Source of the DNA: JAGIBJ01 sp032119595 | GTDB lineage: Bacteria > Actinomycetota > Thermoleophilia > Solirubrobacterales > Solirubrobacteraceae | NCBI GenBank assembly: GCA_032119595.1 | Contig: JAUMBQ010000008.1 | Span: 124,001 to 188,000 of the forward strand | DNA: 64,000 bases | Reading direction: 5' to 3' | Part shown: positions 28,445-35,975 of the stretch, in pieces | How the letters are laid out: each line of letters starts with the position of its first letter | How positions within the stretch are numbered: position 1 is the stretch's first letter | Position numbers and translations under genes: made by a program | The notes under the pieces: model-generated | What the model was told of the DNA's origin: nothing | What the model saw: only the letters and a program-made list of their open reading frames with translations | The model's database searches: none

Positions 28445-29969
28445 CGCCGGCGCCCGCGAAGATCGACTTGTCGATCTCGCGCTTGAGGATCTTGCCGGTC
28501 GCGGTCTTCGGGAGCTCGTCGACGATCACGACGTGACGCGGGTACTTGTAGGCCGCGACGCGCTCCTTCACGAAGGCCTGGACCTCCGCGGGGTCGAGGG
28601 TCTGGCCGGGCTTCGCGGCCACGGCGGCAGCGATCTCCTCGCCGAGTTCAGCGTGCGGCACGCCGACCACGGCGGCCTCGAGGATCGCCGGGTGCTCGTA
28701 GAGCACCTCCTCGATCTCGCGCGGGTAGACGTTGTAGCCGCCGCGGATCACGAGGTCCTTCTTGCGGTCGACGATGAAGTAGTAGCCGTCCTCGTCGCGG
28801 CGAGCCATGTCGCCTGTCTTGAACCAGCCCAGGTCGTCGATCGCTTCGGCGGTCGCTTCGGGGCGCTCGTGGTAGCCGGCCATCACGCCGTGGCCGCGGA
28901 TCACGATCTCGCCGATCTCGCCGTCGGGAACGGGCTTGCCGTCTTCGCCCCAGATGTCCATCTCGATGCCGTAGAGCGGGGTGCCGATCGAGCCGGGCTT
29001 GGAGCCGAGTTCCTTGTGGTTGAAGCAGGCCACCGGAGAGGTCTCCGAGAGGCCGTAGCCCTCGAGCACCGGCGCGAGCTTCTCCTCCGCCTGCTTGAGC
29101 GTTTCGACCGCGCAGGCCGAGCCGCCCGAGACGCACAGGTTGAGCGACGAGACGTCGGTCGTGGCGAGGTTCGGGTGGTTGAGCAGCGCGACGAACATCG
29201 TCGGGACGCCGAAGAACTTCGTGACCTTGCGGCTCTCGATCAACTTGAGCGCGACTTCCGGATCGAAGCGCGGGATGAGCTCGATCGTCGCGCCGCGGCG
29301 GGCGGCGGCGTTGAGCACGCACGTCTGCCCGAACGAGTGGAAGAGCGGCAGGGCACCCAGGAGCACGTCGTCGGTGCCGAGGTCGTGGAGCTGCGAGGAG
29401 ATCTCGGCGTTCCACATGAGGTTGGAGTGCGTGAGGAGCGCACCCTTCGGCTTGCCGGTCGTGCCCGACGTGTAGAGGATCACGGCGGTGTCGCCGGCGT
29501 TGCGCTGCACCGGCTCGGTGAGCGGCTCCACCGTGCCGATGGCTTCTTCGAGTTTGCTCGCGCCTTCGGGCGTCGCGTCCGGCCCAGCCACGAGGAGCGG
29601 CACGCCGGCGGCGTCCGCGCCGATCTTGGCGTCGGCACCGAACCCGGCCCACGCGATGAGCGCTTTGGCGCCCGAATCCTGGAGGAAGTACTCGACCTCG
29701 CGGCCCTTGAGCAGCACATTCATCGGCACCACGACCGCGCCGGCGAGCAGCGCGCCGTAATACGCCATCGGGAAATGGGGAACGTTCGGCAGCATGACGC
29801 CGACGCGGTCGCCCGGCTTCACGCCGATCGACTGGAGGTACGCGGCCACACGCTGCGCGGCGCCGTTCACTTGAGAATACGTGAGGGCAACATCGCCGAG
29901 GCGGACGTAGACCTGGTCCGGATGACGCTTGGCCGCCTGGTCAAGAAGCGTGGCGAGATTGAGCCGCAA
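28434..29969 (-). CDS. Long-chain fatty acid-CoA ligase (FadD-like)
   Basis: A 511-residue AMP-forming acyl-CoA synthetase. The phosphate-binding loop YTSGTTGKPKGALLTH, the motif GYGLSETSP, the hinge region GWFKTGDMARRDEDGYYFIVDRK (split by GD), the segment VIRGGYNVYPREIEEVL and the catalytic Lys in KTATGKILKREI are all present. The start is TTG at 29969 with AGGTG upstream; the N-terminus NLATLLDQAAKRHPD is the usual beginning of this group. It activates fatty acids for beta-oxidation or lipid synthesis; chain length cannot be told. Confidence 0.92.
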   Translation of the reverse strand: MRLNLATLLDQAAKRHPDQVYVRLGDVALTYSQVNGAAQRVAAYLQSIGVKPGDRVGVMLPNVPHFPMAYYGALLAGAVVVPMNVLLKGREVEYFLQDSGAKALIAWAGFGADAKIGADAAGVPLLVAGPDATPEGASKLEEAIGTVEPLTEPVQRNAGDTAVILYTSGTTGKPKGALLTHSNLMWNAEISSQLHDLGTDDVLLGALPLFHSFGQTCVLNAAARRGATIELIPRFDPEVALKLIESRKVTKFFGVPTMFVALLNHPNLATTDVSSLNLCVSGGSACAVETLKQAEEKLAPVLEGYGLSETSPVACFNHKELGSKPGSIGTPLYGIEMDIWGEDGKPVPDGEIGEIVIRGHGVMAGYHERPEATAEAIDDLGWFKTGDMARRDEDGYYFIVDRKKDLVIRGGYNVYPREIEEVLYEHPAILEAAVVGVPHAELGEEIAAAVAAKPGQTLDPAEVQAFVKERVAAYKYPRHVVIVDELPKTATGKILKREIDKSIFAGAGVKA

Positions 29970-30132
29970 GAGAACACCTGTGGGATCGAGGTACCAGCGG
30001 CGAGGTCGTGGTACCGGTGGGTTCCATCAAGGGTATCGCACCGGACGTGTCGAGGGTCACAATTCCGGAGGGCGGCGCTGGGCGTCCGCGTGCGTCCTGG
30101 CCGCTGATCGTGCACCCCACTACCCTGCGAGC

Positions 30133-31962
30133 ATGCCCGAAGCCGCACCGACGCCCGCCGAGCAAGCAGCGACCGAAGTCGAGTGGGACCTCCAGCCCCT
30201 CGTCGATGGTGGCGGAGCCGACGGCGTCAGGGCGATCCTCGAGGCGGCGCAAGAGGAGGCCGATACCTTCGCGAAGGAATACGAAGGCACCATCGCCGAC
30301 CGCACGCCGGACGAGCTCGCCGCGCTCGTAACGCAGCTTGCCGACCTCTCTGAGCGGATCGGCCGGGCCGGCAGCTACGCGATGCTCGCGTTCAGCGCCG
30401 ACACCGAGGATCCGGCCAACGGTGCCCTCGTCGCCGATATCCAGGAGCGTGCCTCACGCCTGGAATCCGCGCTGCTGTTCTTCGAACTCGAGTGGGCTGC
30501 CATTTCGGACGAGCAGGCCGAAGCCGCGCTCGCGCACGACGATCTGGCCTTCGCGAGGCACCATCTGCGCAGCATCCGCCGCTACCGCGACCACCTCCTC
30601 TCCCCCGCCGAGGAGCGCCTGCTCGCCGAGACCGGCCCGACCGGATCCTCCGCCTGGGCGCGCCTGCACGGCGAGATCCTGTCGCGCGTGCGCGTTCCCG
30701 TTCCCGGTGAGCCAGACGCTGAGCCTGAACCGCTCACCGTGATCCTCAACCGCCTCTCCAGCAACGACCGCGAGCATCGCAAAGCCGTCGCTGAGGCCGT
30801 GACCGTCGCGCTGGAGCCCGAGCTCAAGACGCGCACGTTCATCTTCAACACGCTCCTACAGGACAAGGCCATCGGCGACCGCCTGCGCCACTACCCGCAC
30901 TGGCTCGCCAGCCGCAACCTGTCCAACGAGGCGTCCGACGCCTCCGTTCAGGCGCTCATCACCGCCGTGAAGGAGCGCTACGAAGTCGGCCGCCGCTGGT
31001 ACCGGCTGAAGGCCAAGCTGCTCGGCCTCGACGTGCTCCAGGACTACGACCGCGTCGCCGTCGTCACCAAGGACGACGCCCGCATCTCGTGGGCCGATGG
31101 GCGCGATCTCGTGCTCGACTCCTACCGCGCGTTCTCGCCAGACCTCGGGTCGGCCGCGGAGCGGTTCTTCACCGACAACTACATCGACGCTGCGCCGCGC
31201 CAAGGCAAGCGCGGCGGAGCGTTCTGCGCGTACACGGTCCCGTCGCGCCACCCGTACATCCTCATGAGCTACACCGGCAGCCGCCGCGACGTGCTCACGC
31301 TCGCCCACGAGCTCGGGCACGGCGTGCATGCGTCGCTGGCTCGCCCGCGTGGCCCGTTTGAGCAGCACACGCCGCTCACCGTCGCTGAGACCGCCAGCGT
31401 CTTCGGTGAGACCCTGGTGTTCGACCGCCTCCTGGAGCAGACGACGACCCCGGAAGATCGGCTGTCGCTGCTGGCCGAAAACATCGAGGGTGCGATCGCG
31501 ACGGTGTTCCGCCAGGTCGCGATGAACGACTTCGAGAACCGCATCCACACAGCACGTCGCGAGCAGGGCGAACTGAGCGTCGACACCTTCAGCGAGCTGT
31601 GGCGCGCCTCCCAGACCGAGTTCTTCGGCGACAGCGTGAACGTGAGTGAGGGCTACGACACCTGGTGGTCGTACGTGCCTCATTTCGTCAACACGCCCGG
31701 CTACGTCTACGCCTACGCATTCGGCCAGCTCCTGGCGCTCTCGATCTACAAGCGCTACCGCGACACCGGCGCCGGCTTCGTGCCCGACTACCTGGAACTG
31801 CTGGCCGCGGGCGGATCGCGCTCCCCGGAGGAACTCGGCGAGATCGTCGGCGTCGACCTGGCGGACCCAGGCTTCTGGCATGCGGGTCTCGACCTCGTCG
31901 AGGAGCTCGGCTTGCAGGCCGAGGAGGCGGCGTACGCCGCCCGCCCCGAGCTCAAAGGGTGA
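30133..31962 (+). CDS. pepF: M3-family oligoendopeptidase (PepF-like)
   Basis: A 609-residue zinc metallopeptidase that degrades oligopeptides in the cytoplasm. The zinc motif HELGH lies in LTLAHELGHGVHASLA (about residue 394), and the second zinc ligand Glu is in ETASVFGET. Downstream, YSHFVNxPxYxYAYxFG-like sequence (YVPHFVNTPGYVYAYAFGQL) is typical of the M3B clan. Length fits PepF (about 600). The ATG at 30133 follows TACCCT by 6 nt, so the mRNA may be leaderless. Its stop overlaps the next start (GTGA), so it is coupled to the M50 protease gene. Confidence 0.92.
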   Translation: MPEAAPTPAEQAATEVEWDLQPLVDGGGADGVRAILEAAQEEADTFAKEYEGTIADRTPDELAALVTQLADLSERIGRAGSYAMLAFSADTEDPANGALVADIQERASRLESALLFFELEWAAISDEQAEAALAHDDLAFARHHLRSIRRYRDHLLSPAEERLLAETGPTGSSAWARLHGEILSRVRVPVPGEPDAEPEPLTVILNRLSSNDREHRKAVAEAVTVALEPELKTRTFIFNTLLQDKAIGDRLRHYPHWLASRNLSNEASDASVQALITAVKERYEVGRRWYRLKAKLLGLDVLQDYDRVAVVTKDDARISWADGRDLVLDSYRAFSPDLGSAAERFFTDNYIDAAPRQGKRGGAFCAYTVPSRHPYILMSYTGSRRDVLTLAHELGHGVHASLARPRGPFEQHTPLTVAETASVFGETLVFDRLLEQTTTPEDRLSLLAENIEGAIATVFRQVAMNDFENRIHTARREQGELSVDTFSELWRASQTEFFGDSVNVSEGYDTWWSYVPHFVNTPGYVYAYAFGQLLALSIYKRYRDTGAGFVPDYLELLAAGGSRSPEELGEIVGVDLADPGFWHAGLDLVEELGLQAEEAAYAARPELKG

Positions 31963-32993
31963 GCGACCGGCCGGATCCGTCTGACTCCGGAGGGCGGCCG
32001 GACCCGTTCGCGCCGCGGGAGTCCAGCGGCCGGCCGGACCCGTTCGCGCCCGGCGAAGCGGGGCCACGAGACCGCGTCGACCTTCACAAGCACGTCGCCA
32101 GCCGTGAGGAGGACGCTCGGGCTCGCCTCAAGCGGTTCGGCGGGCCGGTCGCGTTCGCGCTGCTGCTGGTGTGGAAGGTCGGCCGGATCGCGCTCGTGGC
32201 CCTCGGCAAGGTCGCGATCCTGTTCAAGATCCCGCTGCTCGGCACCGTCCTCTCCGGACTCGTGTCGATCGGTGCCTACGCCGTGTTCTTCGGGTGGGGC
32301 TTTGCGATCGGACTGGTCGGGTCGCTCTTGGTGCATGAACTCGGTCACGTGGTGCAGATCAAGCGGGAGGGCATGCCCGTCAAGGCGCTGAACTTCGTTC
32401 CGTTTCTCGGGGCGTACGTGCTCAGCGACGGGGCGCGCTCGGCCGATCAGCAAGCGCGCGTGTCGATCGCTGGGCCGATCGCCGGGACGCTGCTTGCGGT
32501 CGCGGTGTACGCGGCCGCTGATGGCGACCCGCTGCTGCAGGCCGTCGCCTACACCGGCTTCTACCTCAACCTCTTCAACCTGTTGCCCATCCCCCTGCTC
32601 GATGGCGGCGGCGTCGGCGGGCTCTTCACCTCGGGCTGGTGGCTTGGTATCGCCGCAGCGCTTGGCGTCGTTGCGGTTGCGACCGGCACGGGATTTGCGG
32701 CGATCGCCGCGCTGGCGGCCGTGATCATGGTCTACGTCCGGCGCGACGGCGGGTTCGACCTCGACCCCGGCGACGGCCTGCCGCTGCGCGAACGCGGCAA
32801 AGCGGCCGCCCTCTACGTCGCCGTCATCGCCGTCTGCGCGTTCGGGATGGCCAACACGTTCCGCGACCGCACCCAGGACCTCGTCGATGAGTACGGCACT
32901 GCCGGCACGCCCGTCGTCGCTGTCCACGCCGCGCCGTTAGCGCGCGACACCGGGGTGCACGCCGCACCGTTAGCGCGCGACACCGGAAAATAG
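31959..32993 (+). CDS. M50 family site-2-type membrane metalloprotease
   Basis: A 344-residue intramembrane protease. HELGH in LLVHELGHVVQIK and the second motif NLLPIPLLDGGG supply the zinc site; the membrane-embedded helices span about residues 65-310. The N-terminus has repeated RPDPFAP units and the C-terminus a direct duplication of HAAPLARDTG. No PDZ domain is visible. The GTG at 31959 overlaps the stop of the oligopeptidase gene. It may cleave membrane-bound anti-sigma factors or small membrane proteins; the target is unknown. Confidence 0.88.
   Translation: MSDRPDPSDSGGRPDPFAPRESSGRPDPFAPGEAGPRDRVDLHKHVASREEDARARLKRFGGPVAFALLLVWKVGRIALVALGKVAILFKIPLLGTVLSGLVSIGAYAVFFGWGFAIGLVGSLLVHELGHVVQIKREGMPVKALNFVPFLGAYVLSDGARSADQQARVSIAGPIAGTLLAVAVYAAADGDPLLQAVAYTGFYLNLFNLLPIPLLDGGGVGGLFTSGWWLGIAAALGVVAVATGTGFAAIAALAAVIMVYVRRDGGFDLDPGDGLPLRERGKAAALYVAVIAVCAFGMANTFRDRTQDLVDEYGTAGTPVVAVHAAPLARDTGVHAAPLARDTGK
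32925..32986 (+). repeat. Two 29-bp direct repeats in the M50 gene 3' end
   Basis: Two 29-bp copies (32925-32953 and 32958-32986) differ at one base and have a 33-bp period, so they duplicate 11 codons in frame (HAAPLARDTGV). A recent local duplication is the simplest reading. Confidence 0.85.
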
Positions 32994-33315
32994 GTCGTGA
33001 GTTGATCTGACCCCTTCAGCACGAATTACGACCCATTTTGCGGTGTAGTGTCGGCCCGACGGTCAGGCGGCCCGACGGTCAGGCGGCCCGACGGTCAGGC
33101 GGCCCGACGGTCAGGCGGCCCGACGGTCAGGCGGCCCGACGGTCAGGCGGCGCGACGCCGTTGGGTGATCGACCCTCCGGCACTCCACACCCAAGAGCCA
33201 CCGACGTCCCGCAGCTCCCCGTACGGCCTGGTCCGACGGTTGCACCGGGCACCGGGGGCAGGACTTGGCGCCGCGATGGCAAAAGGTCGCGTATCTCCGT
33301 CCGACCATCCAGTTG
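32994..33315. other. Intergenic region upstream of the KAP-repeat membrane protein
   Basis: About 320 bp between the M50 gene and the ATG at 33316. It contains a possible -10 TAGTGT at 33046-33051, the six-copy 16-bp repeat, and about 170 bp with nothing I can name. Open frames through the repeat encode only the repeat and are not credible genes. Confidence 0.6.
33052..33147 (+). repeat. Six perfect tandem copies of a 16-bp repeat
   Basis: Six identical copies of CGGCCCGACGGTCAGG run from 33052 to 33147 without spacers. Each copy contains GACGGTC, a small dyad. The 16-bp period is not a multiple of three. A seventh copy begins but degenerates at 33148. The array could be a regulator array or simple slippage expansion. 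Confidence 0.95.
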
Positions 33316-35307
33316 ATGAGCGCGCCCCAGCCCGCCTCCCCCGAGCCTTCCGGCCCCGAAGAGACGTCACCGACCCGAGTTGCCACCGTGCCTGAACGCG
33401 CGGTGGATCAGCGACAGCCGCCTGCTCCCGAGACCGCCGCGACTCCGACGAAGCCCGCTCCTGCGGAGTCGCCCGAGCCAGCCAAGAGGCCCGCCGCAAC
33501 CAAGGCAACCGCTGCCGCAAACGGGCCCGCCGCAAAGGCGGCTACCGGTCCCAAGCAGCCCGTCGCCAAGGCGCCCGCGGGCGCGAAGCAGACCGCCGCC
33601 AAAGCACCCGGCGCTTCGAAGAAGCCGGCCACGAAGGCACCCGCCGCCGCCAGGAAGCCAGCCACCGCGAAGGCGCCCGCCGCTGCGAAGAAGCCGACCG
33701 CCAAGGCACCCGCACCCGCCGCTGCCAAGAAGCCGACCGCCAAGGCACCCGCAGCTGCCGCGAAGAAGCCGACCACGAAGGCACCCGCCGCCGCCAAGAA
33801 GCCAACCACCGCGAAGGGTCCCGCCCCGGCGAAGGCTCCGGCGGCGCGCACACCCCGACGGAAGACCACGTCGTGGCCGGCACCGAAACCCCAGGCAACC
33901 CCCGAGGAGCTCGCCGCCGAGGCCGCGCTCGCAGCAGCGCAACCCGCTTCGCCAGCTCCCGAGGCTGAACCGATCGTTGCGGCCCCCTCGGCGCCAGCCC
34001 CGGCCGCTGCCCCTGCCTCTGTCCCTGCGGCCGCTCCGACCAGCCCGCACACCCGTCCTCCGTTGCCGCCGCTGCAGGGCACCCCAATCTCGCTGGCAGG
34101 CGGCGACGTCCCCGCGATGCTGCTGCCACAGCAGCCGTCCGCCCGCACCGCGCGGCAGGTCACGCCAGCAGTCCCGAGCGCCGTTCTGCCCGCGACTCCG
34201 ACAGCCCCCGCCCCGCCCACCAGCTCATCTGCTGCGCCGCCATCCGCCCCCCACGCAGGACCACCCGCAGCTCCGGCAGCGCCGCCAGCTCCGCCAGGCT
34301 CGTCGATCGCCGGGCACGACCCCTCGTCGAAGGCTCCGCCAGGCTTCACCGGATCCGGTATCCGCGCCGCGGCGTCGCCGACACTGATCGCGCTCGATCC
34401 CGTGGAGGACGAGACCACTCAGCCCGAGGTGGTCGCACCCCCGGTCGAGACCATCGGCGGTTCCGCGCTGCTGGCCAAGTCCACCAAACTGCTCCCACGC
34501 CGCGGTGACCGCGCCCTGTTCGGCAAGGACAAAGGCGCCACCGTCCGGCTCAGCTCGACGGTGCTCGCTGGCGCCCTGCTGCTCGTCCTGGCAGGCCCCC
34601 CACTCGGCCGACTGCTCTCGAAGCTTCCGCTCGTCGGCAGCGCCATCGATCAGCTCGACGTCTTCGCCCAGTACCCCGGCGCCTATGGCATGCCGTGGTT
34701 CCTCGCGGCGTTCGGTGCGCTCACCGCTGCTGGCGTCGTGGTGGCGCAGATGGAGACCAGCGCCCACAAACTCGGCCTGCGGGAGAACCCCGGCACCCGC
34801 CTCAACATCGCACTGGCCGCGATCATCACCCTCGCCCTCGTGGGCGTTGCGCTTTCACTCGGGAAGGCGTCGGGCTGGGTTTCCGCGGGCGCGTCGGTCA
34901 CGTTCTTCGTCACCGTTTGCCTCCTGATCCCGGTGGCGAATCTGCCCGGGGCGCGCGCGATGCAGCCGCAGGCGCCGCGCGCGTGGGGCATTCTGCTGCT
35001 GCTCGCGGTCGCGGGGTTCGCGATCCAACCAAGCGTCCCGACCGCCGTAATCGCCGTGCTGGCCTTCTTGAAGGTCCGCACGAACTGGGCCGCCATTTCA
35101 AGCGGCGGAGACGCCGAGGATGGCCCGGTTGACCGCACCAACCGGCTCTCAGCCCTGATCATCGTCGGGGCGGTGCTGATCGTCGCCTCGGTCGGGATGC
35201 GCGGCACGACGATCTCCGCCGCTGACCTCGCACCCACCACGCTGGACCGTCCGACCGTGATGCCAGGTGCCGAGCGCGGCCCGGTCATCCCACCGCCGAC
35301 GCCCTAG
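33316..35307 (+). CDS. Membrane protein with a histone-H1-like Lys/Ala/Pro tail
   Basis: A 663-residue protein I cannot assign to a family. Residues about 1-185 are highly basic and low in complexity, with repeated AAKKPTAKAPA units like bacterial histone-H1-like tails; residues about 185-400 are Ala/Pro/Ser-rich. From about residue 415 there are about five transmembrane segments (for example STVLAGALLLVLAGPPLGRL and WGILLLLAVAGFAIQ). The C-terminal tail is short and Pro-rich. The basic tail should be cytoplasmic if it binds DNA; orientation is not proven. It stands alone between the M50 gene and convergent smpB. Confidence 0.75.
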   Translation: MSAPQPASPEPSGPEETSPTRVATVPERAVDQRQPPAPETAATPTKPAPAESPEPAKRPAATKATAAANGPAAKAATGPKQPVAKAPAGAKQTAAKAPGASKKPATKAPAAARKPATAKAPAAAKKPTAKAPAPAAAKKPTAKAPAAAAKKPTTKAPAAAKKPTTAKGPAPAKAPAARTPRRKTTSWPAPKPQATPEELAAEAALAAAQPASPAPEAEPIVAAPSAPAPAAAPASVPAAAPTSPHTRPPLPPLQGTPISLAGGDVPAMLLPQQPSARTARQVTPAVPSAVLPATPTAPAPPTSSSAAPPSAPHAGPPAAPAAPPAPPGSSIAGHDPSSKAPPGFTGSGIRAAASPTLIALDPVEDETTQPEVVAPPVETIGGSALLAKSTKLLPRRGDRALFGKDKGATVRLSSTVLAGALLLVLAGPPLGRLLSKLPLVGSAIDQLDVFAQYPGAYGMPWFLAAFGALTAAGVVVAQMETSAHKLGLRENPGTRLNIALAAIITLALVGVALSLGKASGWVSAGASVTFFVTVCLLIPVANLPGARAMQPQAPRAWGILLLLAVAGFAIQPSVPTAVIAVLAFLKVRTNWAAISSGGDAEDGPVDRTNRLSALIIVGAVLIVASVGMRGTTISAADLAPTTLDRPTVMPGAERGPVIPPPTP

Positions 35308-35389
35308 CGCAAACAGCAGCCGGGAGACCGGCGATCGTTCGCCCGGCGGCCGCTAGACGGGTCGCTGGCCTCAGCCGCCTCAGCCGGCC

Positions 35390-35887
35390 TCAGCCGCGGG
35401 CGTCGCGCGCGTCGCGAACCTCGCGAGCCACGTCGCGGGCGATGTCGCGGTCCTTGATCGTCTGACGCTTGTCGAAGCGATCCTTGCCGCGCGCGAGCGC
35501 GATCTCGATCTTCACATGCGACCCCTTGAAGTACATCCGGGTCGGTACGACGGTCAGGCCCTTCACGTTCGTCTGCACCGCGATCTTGTCGATCTCGCGA
35601 CGATGCAGAAGAAGCTTGCGATCACGGTCCGGCGGGTGGTTGAACCGGCTCGCGGCCGCGTACGGCGGAATGTGGCCGCCGACGAGCCAGAGTTCGTTGC
35701 CGCGCAGGATCGCGTAGGCATCGCGAAGGTGGGCTCCGCCCTCGCGCAGCGCTTTGACTTCGGTGCCTACGAGCGCGATCCCGCACTCGAAGGTATCGAG
35801 CAGCTCGTAGCGGAAGGCGGCGTCGCGGTTGCGCGTGATGTCGCGGTCGCCGGGGCGGTGTCCTGCTCGTGTGGGGCTCTTTGCCAT
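35390..35887 (-). CDS. smpB: SsrA-binding protein SmpB
   Basis: A 165-residue RNA-binding protein that carries tmRNA to stalled ribosomes. The family pattern is clear: NRDAAFRYELLDTFECGIALVGTEVKALREGG, then LWLVGGHIPPYAAASRFNHPP, RKLLLHRREI and a basic C-terminal tail (KDRFDKRQTIKDRDIARDVAREV) that threads into the empty mRNA channel. I chose the ATG at 35887; the frame runs further upstream only as shadow of RNase R. It is the last gene of the ftsE-ftsX-S41-rnr-smpB run. Its RNA partner ssrA is at 19341. Confidence 0.95.
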   Translation of the reverse strand: MAKSPTRAGHRPGDRDITRNRDAAFRYELLDTFECGIALVGTEVKALREGGAHLRDAYAILRGNELWLVGGHIPPYAAASRFNHPPDRDRKLLLHRREIDKIAVQTNVKGLTVVPTRMYFKGSHVKIEIALARGKDRFDKRQTIKDRDIARDVAREVRDARDARG

Positions 35888-35975
35888 CGAATACCTCAGC
35901 CTACCCGGGGTACGCGAAGCCAGTCGCCCGAGCAGAAGTGCCGGGCGAGCCCGCGCTCGCTCCCGGTGCGTCGGC

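Noticed and set aside
33052..33147. CRISPR array
   Set aside because: The 16-bp units are contiguous without spacers and far too short for CRISPR repeats; no cas genes are nearby.
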